Shown in pieces: positions 25,536 to 36,266 of a stretch of DNA of 64,000 bases. Source of the stretch: Nilaparvata lugens (taxonomy: Eukaryota > Arthropoda > Insecta > Hemiptera > Delphacidae); assembly GCF_014356525.2 (NCBI RefSeq), contig NC_052507.1, forward strand, positions 60,884,553 to 60,948,552. The letters run 5' to 3'. Positions within the stretch are counted from its first letter, which is position 1; every line of letters begins with the position of its first letter. The translations under genes were made by a program, and so were the position numbers. The notes beneath the pieces were generated by a model that ran no database searches, was not told the origin of the DNA, and was given only the letters and a program-made list of their open reading frames with translations.

Positions 25536-26340
25536 AATACCAAAAAGATCAGAAGAGAAATTCATAATGGAAAACTATCGGAAAAGCAATGGCCAACCCA
25601 CCTATGATCCACCGGGAATTCATCCTTTTGCTGAAGAATGGACCAATCCCCACAGTCAAACTAATATTAATACAGATGGATGGGAAATCACTGATAACAG
25701 GGAGATCATGGAAAAAGATTTGCTATCAATGCAGAATGAAGATGACGCAAGAGAAGAAACAACTCTCGAAGATAAATGTGTGGGAAGATACAATTTGTTG
25801 GAGAAGGAAACAAATTTTGAAATTGTAGATGAGGGAGAAGAAGGTGGTACACAAAGTATAGCGGTAGATTTGCCAGTGATTAAAGAGCTTGACAGAAAAA
25901 TTGTGATCAATTGTGAAGTGGCAGATGTACATGAATGTAGTGAGGATAAGGAGCATGTCATTGGAAACAAACTCGCGTTGTTGATGAATGTTTTCAAAAA
26001 AGTTGATCAAGTTGGTGGACCTCATCAGTTGACGGAGGATGATTGTAAGAAGTTCAAGAATCAACTTGCCGTCCACTCGCCTGATATTGATGTTGATGTG
26101 TCAACTGAGGTTGAAGTGGATGTTCATAATATTGATGATCATGATGGTGTTGATTACTATGATAGCTACTGTAGTTTGTATGACGAGGAATTTGATCTTG
26201 TCAATGCAGATGGTATACTGTTGGAACCTAAGACGAAACGAAACTTGAATTTCTATAGAAGAAAGAAAGATAGCACCTACAAAGCGATCAATGAAATTGT
26301 CGAGGAGATTTGTGATTTGGTGCTCAAAGAATGTAAATGA
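25536..26340 (+). CDS. Acidic protein, terminal exon, unrecognised
   Basis: A strong acceptor (CTTTCTCACTTAACAATGTTTTCTAG) precedes a 267-codon open frame ending in TGA at 26,338-26,340. The frame opens with IPKRSEEKFIMENYRKSNG and continues with a PPGIHPFAEEW segment. It is then strongly acidic, with a low-complexity DVDVSTEVEVDVHNIDDHDG stretch, and ends in a basic RRKK and a short helical tail. An internal ATG at 25,567 could start an independent protein. The position 1.5 kb downstream of the MORN exon on the same strand suggests one gene, but the frame requires a phase 2 intron while the MORN exon ends in phase 1. I do not recognise the family. Confidence 0.6.
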
Positions 26341-26588
26341 AATTGTTGTGAAAGTATTGAATGAGTTTTTTGGAAGTTGAGTTGAAAATTGTGAATAATG
26401 TAGACTGAATTTTTGGATGATTATTTGAATCAGTCACTTCAAATGATTGACAGTTCAAAATTATTAGGTTCTAGAATATTGGAGTGATTGGAGAGAGACA
26501 ATTGACAATTCAATAATTACTAAATATGAATAATGAAGCATTTCATAAAAATCAATGAAAACAGGAAAAGGATTAGAATGAAAGGTAT

Positions 26589-26594
26589 AATAAA
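26589..26594 (+). promoter_or_regulatory. Candidate polyadenylation signal AATAAA
   Basis: A canonical hexamer ~250 bases after the stop codon of the acidic exon, on the same strand. Confidence 0.45.
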
Positions 26595-26599
26595 TTTGG

Positions 26600-28050
26600 T
26601 TTTATTAATGTGAAAAACGAAAATATCTCTTGAATAATGGTTATCACAGTTTTTTCTCAAATAATTTTGAAATTGAAGTTGTGAGTTTTATAACTTATAA
26701 ATTTACAGAAATGATTTGAATATCGTAGGTGGTTGAATTATTCCATGGATTATTTTTCCCAAGCAAATACCAATCAAATCTTGAACACAAAATTTTCAAT
26801 TGCTTATAATCAATCTATTGGTTTGAATGATGATGATTTTCAGAAATCGAGTGCTGTAAATTTTAGATTAATAAATAATACAAATTCAAATAAAATAGTT
26901 ATCCTTTTCTGTAGTTTATGATAAATTTATTGTTAAATGCAGAATAGTAGAGAAGGGTAAATGTTGAATCGAATGAATGTCATGCCTGGAGCCCAAGACC
27001 TTAATAATTTACAACTAGTTTGATTTTTTCTCAATTATCCAGCAATTAATTGAGCTAACTACTTCTCAAAGTTGTGCACTTGGCATCACAATGTTTGGAA
27101 GAGAGGCAACAGGCTAATTGAATGTTTAATTAAAACCCGATTCAAAATTCAGTAATTCAATTTTTAAAAATTGGCTGTTCTGGTGTGATGAAAATAATTA
27201 TTAATAAATTATAAAAACCGGTATTATTACAAGCCGATTTCCTAATTTTCTTCCAATGGATCTATCTTTTCTTCCTCCTTGATTTAAAAATTATTTTTTA
27301 TATAATTAATACTAAAAATATATTATATATAATCTATTTTTATTTCATTCACCGTATGCATCGTATACTTATATAGCCCAATATTCTTGATTGTAACACA
27401 GCTAATGTTAAGAACTGCTCCCACACACTGACGTAATAGTCTATGTGGGTTCTAATATTCATTTTATAATTGTAATTGTGTTGTTAAAATAGTATGATAC
27501 GTGAAATTGAAATTGATTTTTTAAAATACGACATGTGTACCATATTCCTCAAATGTTATGAGACATAGGCACTAAACCCAATAAATTGAATTCGTACCAT
27601 TGGGCCAATCGCAATGAATTACATAGACCGACCAGCAAGTAGCATCAACTACACTAAGTGCGCCCAGCACCAGCTTTAATTGAGGTTAATTCAGGACTCG
27701 GAGATTGGTGATCAAGCTCCAGTTCACACACTGGCGATCATTTACCAGGCTGCACATTCTATTTTGATCTGATAAGATGGCTTTTATTGATATCAAGCTC
27801 CATTGCTCCTCCAAGTAAGCATATTATGCGCATTGGTGCTACTGGGACCAAGACGTATTTCATCTCTTATAATCTGTGATTTGTAGTCTAGTTTATGTAT
27901 TTTTTATTTTGTTCTCAATTAATTCTCAAATTCAAAAATTAAGCATTTATCTATGAAAATGATTTATGAGTAATATTATCGTATGTGTTATTGAATGATC
28001 AGAGCCTGAAAGATATTGAATAAATTATTATCAATGTATAATAATTATTT
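26600..28050. other. Gene-free AT-rich stretch
   Basis: I see no exon, RNA gene or clear repeat here. A 62-codon frame at 26,733-26,921 has no splice or domain support. Confidence 0.4.
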
Positions 28051-28213
28051 CAAATATCCAATGAAAGTTATTTAAATAGAACTAAGAACTTCTGCTACTG
28101 CAAATATTGACCGAAGAAATAAATAGCAGAAGGAAATTTGAAGAATAAAACTGTCCAAAGTAGCAGAAGTAGAAGTGCTTAGTTCTATTTATATAGCTTC
28201 CACTGGATACTTG
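28051..28213. repeat. Fold-back element with TAGAACTAAG...CTTCTGCTAC arms
   Basis: Arms of ~50 bp (from 28,051 and ending at 28,213) share CAA.TATCCA.TG, ATAGAACTAAG and CTTCTGCTAC. The inner TCAATATTTGCAGTAGCAG block also occurs at about 4197-4215, so there are at least two copies. Confidence 0.75.
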
Positions 28214-28683
28214 AAAAAATAATATTAAGTAGGTCTAATTTAATAATATTCTAACTGTTGGTTAACTGTTATTTCTAATAAAATCTTCCACCTAATTACT
28301 ATCTTAGATAAATTTGGACAGTTGAACATGAATCATTCAATCAATTTTCTGTATCATCATTTATTGGAAATACAAGCACAGATTTAACCTTTAGTAAGTC
28401 CAATAAAGGTTAAAGTCCAAATTTATTTACTCTATGATACAAGTTTCAACATACACTTGCACAAACCTACTCCAATCAGCCAGTCCCGACAATGTCAAAT
28501 ATTATTTAATAATATTTAATATAAAATATTCAATAGTTGATATGCGAGATAGGCTCTTTAGTTGAATCCCATATTAATTTACTATTTGTCTCCACGAATT
28601 CCTCAATTTATCATCAATTTAAAATCAGCTCAATAGAAAACAAAAATACATGAAAAAACTTCTCTTTTACGTAATTTTGATAT

Positions 28684-28914
28684 ATACTTACTTACTTACT
28701 GCGGTGGCCACTCGTACCCCAGTCGGTACTTGGCCTCATCAACTAAGCCTCTCCAGAAGTTTCGGTCACCCGCGTCCTCCTCCTCTTTTAGGCCCATCCT
28801 CCTCATATCTGTCCGGACCTGGTCCCACCATCTAGTTTGTGGCCTTCCAGCTGGTCTCCTTCCTATAGGATTATTCCTCAGTACATTTGGATATATAATA
28901 GGTCTATAATTCAA
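28684..28914 (-). mobile_element. Non-LTR retrotransposon ORF2 C-terminal remnant
   Basis: The minus strand encodes NPIGRRPAGRPQTRWWDQV, then MRRMGLKEEEDAGDRNFWRGL, then a stop. This matches the conserved GRxxxGRPxxRWxDxVxxDMxxxG C-terminal tail of RTE/CR1-type reverse transcriptases. The stop is followed by short (TAAG)n repeats, a typical non-LTR 3' end. Only the last ~70 codons remain. Confidence 0.75.
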
Positions 28915-28971
28915 ATTGAGTCTATGTCACAATCAACAAACTGTTCAAATATTCAACTTGGAAAACCAAAA

Positions 28972-29321
28972 ATTATAGTGAGGTCCAAGTTATAATGGCA
29001 GTATTTGATTAACATTTGTGTAGCTCTTCTTGTCCATCATTCGACAAAGCAGATATTATCAGATTTCAACTATCCTCTATAGAAAGTAGTGACAAGGCAG
29101 AGAATCGGCAACGCTGTTCTTTTATTTTTCTCCACTGCAATTATAAAATAGAACTCACCAGGTATTCCTGGTAGTCCTTCCCAAGGATAGTGTATGAATG
29201 AATGAATTTATTTTGCTAAAAACAAAATACAAAAAAGCTTTACAAAAGTTAATAGTAATAGTATAGCTATATACTATTCTTGAGTCCTTCCTACATCTAG
29301 GGAGTCCTGACCTCACTATTT
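28972..29321. repeat. MITE with CTATAGTGAGGTC-type termini, copy 1, interrupted
   Basis: Termini read TTATAGTGAGGTCC and GACCTCACTATT. Further copies lie at 51,228-51,609 and about 51,768-51,900. The right part is interrupted by a smaller insertion (about 29,193-29,262, beginning GAATGAATGAATTTATTTTGC) that splits a palindrome CCAAGGATAGT...ACTATTCTTG. Confidence 0.7.
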
Positions 29322-29542
29322 ATGTGCTACATATTATTATCGATATTTTTAATTTTGAAGTCTTATCACCCTCAAAATCAACTTTTCTCCAACCCATTAT
29401 TGATAATAATATAGTAATATTGAAGAAAGAATGCTCTAATTTGACCATCAACAATTTTCCAATTTGCTTATAGAGAGTATTTGACCATAAACAATTCTTC
29501 AAAAAATCACTTCGCTTGTATGGTCTACTTGGTTCAAATAGA

Positions 29543-29737
29543 AACAATATAAAAACTTTAGTACCCTTTTATTAGAAACTTTGAAATAATTTAATGACTG
29601 GTTTCGACCATAGGTCATTTTCAAGTTGAAATGTAAAAAATAAACAAACTAGAAAATGCCCTATGGTCGAAACTAGTCGTTGAAATATTTTAAAGTTTTC
29701 AATAAAAGGGTACTAAAAGTTTTTATGTTGTTTTTAT
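29543..29737. repeat. Complete fold-back, GTTTCGACCATAGG family
   Basis: The arms (~80 bp each) run from AACAATATAAAAACTTTAGT to the complementary end and share GTTTCGACCATAGG, with a ~25-base loop. A half copy lies at 946-1050, and related elements at 32,686-32,760 and 46,372-46,512. Each arm resembles a degenerate hammerhead core (TTGAAAATGACC...GGTCGAAAC). Confidence 0.85.
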
Positions 29738-30158
29738 ACAATTCTTCAAGTGCATACCGTACCAAAAACTAGGTATAATTCAATATCACCTTACTCTTTC
29801 CGATGATTGTACCTTTTTTGGCTAATAATTGTACATTACATAAACATTGAGAGTGAGTAACGAATGTGTGAATGAGTGCGCTTGTTGGATGTGAGTGTCC
29901 TCGATCCTTGGTCAAAAAAGCAGTTTTTCAACAATTATTGTATCTTTTTTAACGATTTTATTTTGTTCGTTGATCTCACCGTGCTTCCCACTTCGTTTTT
30001 AGTTTACCTGATTTGGTTTATTTTATTTTATTCATAATAATACCTCTCCAGATTGACTTTTGTTTTATTTGCTACACCAGTCTATTCTTTCTTAAATAAA
30101 TTTTTTATTGTATTTAGTCATATTTTTCATAGCTATGAATAGTTTAATTCTAATTCCA

Positions 30159-30308
30159 ATGTATATTGGATGCTACTAGACAACTCGCTCCTCTCTCACA
30201 GGCATGTGCCCATAAGAGGAGCCTCCAATGAAATGTATTTTTATTTTTTACATGCAAATATAATTGTATTGTTAATCTTTTTTGGAGAATAAAGAATTTC
30301 AATTTCAA
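30159..30308 (+). repeat. 150-bp dispersed repeat, copy B
   Basis: A near-identical copy of 3084-3233 with only a few substitutions, in the same orientation. Confidence 0.8.
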
Positions 30309-30699
30309 TGTCAATATTTGAATTTTCAAGTGTAAAAACATGAAGCAGGTAGGAATAATTATTCATTTGATAATGTTGTCAATACATCACCCAATAACTT
30401 TCCCCAATTCTAATAATTGGTAATTTTCAAACATCAAGTCATTTCACACTACATTGAATAATCAGTCAATATCCAATATGCTAGTAGTGTTGGCAGCAGT
30501 ACCTAGTTACAACCAATCTAGTTCCCATTTGTAATTATAATGGTACAATACTGTAGACCGCACCCTACACGTGGTAAGACCTAATTTACTGGACAATGAC
30601 AAAAATAACAATGCATCTGCTTTTTAGCCTCAGTGATCCCCATGGATGACTGACGCTCTTCTGTGATCTACCAGCTGACAACATCAGTTAATCACTCCT

Positions 30700-31510
30700 C
30701 CATCTATCAACTCCTCCTCAACAAAAATGTTTTTCTTCTCCCTTTTCCTACTCCTCTTTCTCCTTCTCTTACTCCTCCTCTCATACCTTCTTCTCCTCCT
30801 CCTTCTCTTACTTCTTCTCCTCCTATTCCTTCTCTTACTTTTCCTCCTCTCATTTTTCTCCAGCATATTATCCTCCACGTAATCCTTCTCATTTTTCTCC
30901 TCGTCCTTCTCCTTCTTCTTTTTTCTTAGTCTCATTTTCCTTCTACTCATCTTCCTTGCTCCTCATTCCACCATGTTTTCCTCCTCTTCTTCCTCCATCT
31001 ACTCTTCATCCTCTTCCTTTCCTTTCTTTTTTCTCCTTTTCTCCTACTCCTCCTTATCTTCTCTTACTTATCATTCTCTCAATCAATCTTCTCCTGCTTC
31101 TCCCACTTCTTCTCTTATTCTTTCTCTTACTCCCCTTCCTCCTCCTCTCATTAATCATCCTCTCATTTCCTCTTCAGCATATTTTCCTCCATTTAATCCT
31201 CCTCCTTTCCTCCCCTCCTACTTTTCCTCTTCTTCTTCTTATTTTTCTTCTTTTTCTTCTTAGCCTCATTTTCATTTTTTTCATCTTCCTCGCTCCTCCT
31301 TCCACCATATTTTCCTCCATCTTGTTTCTTCCTCCTTCTTTCTCTCATTCTCTTCTTACTTTTCCTCATCTTCCTTGCTCCTTCAACTCCTCCCGCTCAT
31401 AATTCTCCTCTCCCCCATACTTCTCCCCACCTCCTCCTCCTTCATTTCCCACTCCTATTCCATCACCTCCTTCCCCTCTCCTCCTACCAGTCCTCCTCCT
31501 CCTCCACAAT
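30700..31510. repeat. Pyrimidine-rich (CTC/CTT) tract
   Basis: About 800 bases of C/T-biased sequence. Internal segments recur, such as CTCATTTTCCTTCTACTCATC near 30,930 and a related block near 31,265. Frames on both strands are low-complexity. Confidence 0.88.
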
Positions 31511-34500
31511 CAGTAACCCACTCCCTTCTTAATTTAGTTTTAATTGTTTGTAAAAACGTTCGGAATTAGACGGGCTATTGCTGTAACATAGAGCTATAGA
31601 GACATAGAGCTCCCACTACAATACAATCTAATGTCATTTGATACCATTAATTTAAAGGAGGGATTAAAACCCACTTGTCCAGTTGATTTTGATGAGTTCA
31701 TAAACTTCATTTATAAAGCCTACTGTGTATATCAGTACATAGTAGTTTATTATAACTGTATAGCTCAGTTTCCAGTTGTGTATATTATATCCATACACCA
31801 TCAGGCTATATTCATTTAGGCCTAAACTATACAACTGGAGCAAAGACATAAATTGGGTTCTCCTGGGAAAAGGAATTTGGGTGCTCATCAATCCTCATTG
31901 ATGTTATCGTTGGTCGTAATTCATCTTTTGATTAATTATTGTCGTGCTGTGTAACAATTGCATCACAAAACTAGGGAATTGATTGTTTAATAGTTTGTTC
32001 TGATGCATGAACAAATTTTTCATTGGTTTGAATTATGTTTTATCATTCATGCTGGAGAAGTATGTGTTCTGTAGGATTCAATGATTGATGATTTCAACAG
32101 GTTTTCCGTTGCAGATCCTAACGATAATTCTCTATGTAAAATGGGTGACCATTTCTGTTTTTACTGTTCACATAGATAGATTTAAATAAAATTCGCATCA
32201 GAAAATTCTTTATGAATGTAAATTTCATATTTCGAAAACTTATTGAGACGAATAAAGACGGGAAATAGGTTCAAATAAGTGGTTAATTTGTGAATCTTCT
32301 CTAATATTGAAGCTGTCGAATTGCATCAACCTTTATAAGAAGACTGTTATATTCTCTCTCAAATCTATTATTTTCAAATACATTAAAATTGCTTCCTCCA
32401 TCAGTGTTGTTTATAACATTGTGAGGAATGATTAGATTTGTTTTTAGAAGGCTGTTTTTAATTACAAAGATATCCTGTATAATATTATCACTTGATTAAA
32501 TCATTGACCAAACCATTTTATGAGAATGAATCACAAGCCCACATTCTCAGTTCAAAGTTTTAATACAATTAAATTTTTTCAATTCAAATTTATTAATCTA
32601 GCCTACTAAATTTAGTGAAATCTATCACCAAGGATTTCCTTACTTTCCACTCAGATATATTACTTTTTTTATCAATAAATAAAAATCTAAGTACCCTTTT
32701 GAAAAAAAATCATTCACAACATGTTTCGACATTTATGTAATTATCAAGTTTTTGTTTATCATGTAAGATATATTTTTGAATAGGCTACGGTACGGATAAA
32801 ATTCCAAACTAGATTCCCAATTGAACCCGATATACTGTTGTGTTCATAGAGAACTAATTCCCTGCATATCTTATTCTATACTTTTTCAACCTTCAGCCTA
32901 AACTACTCATGTATTATCTCATCAGTTTTTAATTAATAATTAAACCGATAATAAGGGCACTACAATATTTTTCCAGTTCTCGTTTTCATTAAATTATTCA
33001 GGGACGACTAGCTCGTTACTATGAATGAAGTTATTCACGAAGGGTAGGCATGTGTTCCTTTTACTATTTTGATTGCATACCCCAGGTGTTCTATAAAAAT
33101 ACGACCCTTCCGCGTTTGGATATCACTCTTTGTTCGGTCTATTGTCACTTTCGCGATATTATTCTTTACTCTCCCTTTCCCTTATTTTTGCTTTTATTCA
33201 TTCCTCCTGACTCACTCTTTTCGTAGTCTATAATTTTGTTTCCCTCTTATGCTACAGTTTTGAGCTTACAGTTCCTCACTTTCTCTTACTCTTGCTTTGA
33301 TCCTAGCTATAGTTTTTTCTCTACATATTTTTAATATCTAAGAAATCAGTTATTGATATTAAGAAATCTTCTCTATTTGAATGTGGATGTCTTTTTCACG
33401 AATTCCTTTCTTCATTCACTCTTTTATAATCGCTATTTTTTCAATCATTTCTAAATATACTTTTTCTCTCAACCCCAATACTTACATTTTTTATACTCCT
33501 TTTTCTTTCTCTGTCACTCTCAATAATATCTGTTGCTATGTTACTATTTCCTAAATTCATTCTTTCTCAGTTACTTTTGTTTCCAATCTAGCTTCTCTCT
33601 CTTTCTCATGCACTCTCTTTAACGTTTTCAAAAAACGGACCTTTATACATTCAAACTTCACCTTTTTTCATGTAGATACAAAACAATATTATTATAATCA
33701 TTATATCCATCATCATTTATCCACATATCGTCATAATATGTAAAATTTATTTGTTTATCAAAGTTGCAATATTTATTATAAACTAGAATGTTATTATTTG
33801 TTGTAATGGGTGTAAAAAAGTAATATATTATGCGAACTCTCTCTTTTCAATTTTAATGTTTCTTACTCTCTCACTCTCATTGATACCCCAATTATTCACC
33901 CTCTGATCGTAAGTTGTTCTCTCACTCTCACACTTTGGCTTATGTACTCTCTCCCCTATTCCGTCCTTCTCAATCACTACTCTTGTCATTCTTCTTTCAT
34001 GACTCTCCTACTCTACCTTCTCTCTCACACTCACTCACCCTCATTCTCTCTCACTCACTCCTATCGTAACTCGTATCTCGTGTCTCGTAACCGCGAACCG
34101 TGCAGTATTGTTCTGTACTTCCCCCACCACAAACTCCATACCATAGCAGTAGTAGGATAAACTTACAGCCATGATCGGCACAGCATAACGCGCTAAGCGA
34201 CCGTCAAAAGTTTTACAATAGTCTGTGAGCTCGGAAGCTCGTTACAGGAAGGGCAGGCTACCACATATACGTACTTTTCATATAAACATTCTGTTTTATA
34301 TAGTCAACCTCGAATGTCACAGTTTCCGTTGAAATTCAATTGATTTGACTGTGAAATATATCGATAAAGTAAACCGCGTATTTCATCAAATTTTGTATTT
34401 TTTTGTTGAAATATAATATCTATGTTGAACGTATTTAGTTAACGAAAATCACGTTGATATCAACACTGATAATATCAATGTAGGAACAATCAATTCACGT

Positions 34501-35390
34501 TTTCCTATGCGACTTGCGGTAACTGATCATTTCCGTTAAACCCAATAATTTGAGGAAAATTTTGTTTCCGTTGTGGTTTGAGCCGGTGAATTAGATCGTC
34601 ATTGTGATTCGAGTTGTGTCATCAAAATGAGAATGTCACGGACTAGTAACAGTGTCACGATAGTTTGCATAGTGAGTCAGTTGTTTTTTTGTGTTCTGGT
34701 GATGTTGTGTTTGTGAAAAAAGTGCTCTAATTTTCATTTAGTGAGAATTTGCGTACGATGCTGCTATGGATTACAGACAGTTTCCCTGTGTTCATTTGAA
34801 TTCTTAAACAATATTGATTAATTATTTTTGTCAATCAGTTCATGAAACAATTTACAATCACCTTATAAGTGAAGCTACTGGGGTGTATAAGTGACTTATG
34901 TCTATTGGTGACATAACACATGACAGACATTGGATACGAGACACCGTAATCATTAGAAATTACTAATATAGATGAATTCATTCAATACTTGCAACTTACT
35001 AATTTTAAGTGGGTGATTCATTACAAAATTAATAACGTTAACAAAGTTATAGTTTGGTCAAAACTAAATTCAAGAACATCATTTTTTTAATCCGTGAATT
35101 AATTATCTTCAAGGAATTATTTAAAGATAATACAAAATCAATAGATTATGATCTATAGAAATAATCATCAATAGGAGAGAACATTACAGACCATCCAATT
35201 TGAAATCGTAGTAAATTTATAGATAAACTCAATCAAAACTTCTGTACTCCAATCACTGTGTTATCATTGCTTAAAATAGTACGAATTGATAACAGTGAAA
35301 GGACTCAACAAATAAAGCTGTTTAACTGAGGAACTAGGACTCTTTTAATGATCAAATGAATACTTGCCGAATACTTGAATTCCAGCTATT
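31511..35390. other. Upstream region of the GPCR gene
   Basis: I see no exon here. A solo GTTTCGAC-type arm lies at 32,686-32,760. C/T-rich sequence with CTCTCTCACTCTC motifs fills 33,840-34,080. The sequence near 34,080-34,260 is more GC-rich (CTCGTAACCGCGAACCG) and could hold the receptor promoter, but no TATA or initiator can be pinned down. Confidence 0.35.
32686..32760 (-). repeat. Solo arm of the AACATGTTTCGACA fold-back family
   Basis: It carries AAAAATCTAAGTACCCTTTT followed by CACAACATGTTTCGACA, the same order as the left arm of the fold-back at 46,372-46,512. No matching inverted arm follows. Confidence 0.6.
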
Positions 35391-36031
35391 CAAATCTATG
35401 ATCAGTTCGAGAGCAAGTTTCCTTCCAATAGACTCTCTGTGAAACATCAAGTGCGATAATTTATTGCCATTTTTCAGGAGTAATTTGCACAAACTAACTT
35501 CAAACTCTTTCAAATTCGAGTGCAAGTCAATTGTGAGAATAGGGAAGACAGAACTTTCAAGTCTTTTATGAAGTTCTTGTACAATTTTCACAAGTTCATT
35601 GTGTAAATCAAGTGGGCTAAAACTCTAGACTCCTTTATTAAATTCTAAGTGCAATCCTAAAGCACAATTCCATTGCACAAAAATCTCAAGTTAATTGTGA
35701 AAATTAGGGAAGAAAGAATTTTCAACTCTCTTATCAAGTTCTTGTGCAATTTTCATAAGTTCTTTGTACAAAGTCAAGTGGGCTACAACTTTCAACTTCT
35801 TTATTTTTGTGCAAGTAACTCCGTGCAATTTGAAACAAGTCCATAGCACGAAAATTAAGAAAAAGAAATTAAGACAAACATTGAATTTCCTCACAACGTC
35901 CTAGTAAAATTTCGATCTCTACCAAGTTTAAGTAGTATACAGTTTTATTAGAGACAAGAAAAAGGAATTAAGATAAACATTGAACTTCCTCACAACGTCC
36001 TAGTGAAATTTCGATCTCTACCAAGTTTAAG
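35390..36031 (+). repeat. Tandem duplications just upstream of the GPCR start codon
   Basis: An ~80-bp block at 35,852-35,932 (TTCCTCACAACGTCCTAGT, TTTCGATCTCTACCAAG) is repeated at 35,952-36,031, ending 20 bases before the ATG. Further upstream, ~125 bp at about 35,523-35,650 recurs diverged at 35,690-35,815. This is probably 5' UTR or promoter-proximal sequence. Confidence 0.75.
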
Positions 36032-36051
36032 GACAATATTTTAATTGCAAA

Positions 36052-36266
36052 ATGGAACTGACACCCTCGTGGACCTCGTCCTACGTACTGGGCAACGACA
36101 CGTCGGGTGACGGGGGTGATGAGGGCTGGGGGCAGCGCTACTTCTACACGTACTTCACGGAGCGCGGCAACCGACCAATCACAGCTCGAGTTGAGTGCGG
36201 CATCCTCCTCATCATCTTCATGCTATCGGTTGTCGCCAACCTCAGCATAGCGGGTGCTGTCCTCAG
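36052..36266 (+). CDS. GPCR exon 1: N-terminus and TM1
   Basis: The start is ATG in GCAAAATGG context. It encodes residues 1 to 71 plus two bases of R72. TM1 is about 48-71 (GILLIIFMLSVVANLSIAG). The donor is CTCAG|GTACAA. Confidence 0.88.

Noticed and set aside
30684..31402. Frames on both strands rich in R/K/E or L/P/S
   Set aside because: Both reflect one CTC/CTT tract. Opposing frames in low-complexity DNA are not evidence of coding.
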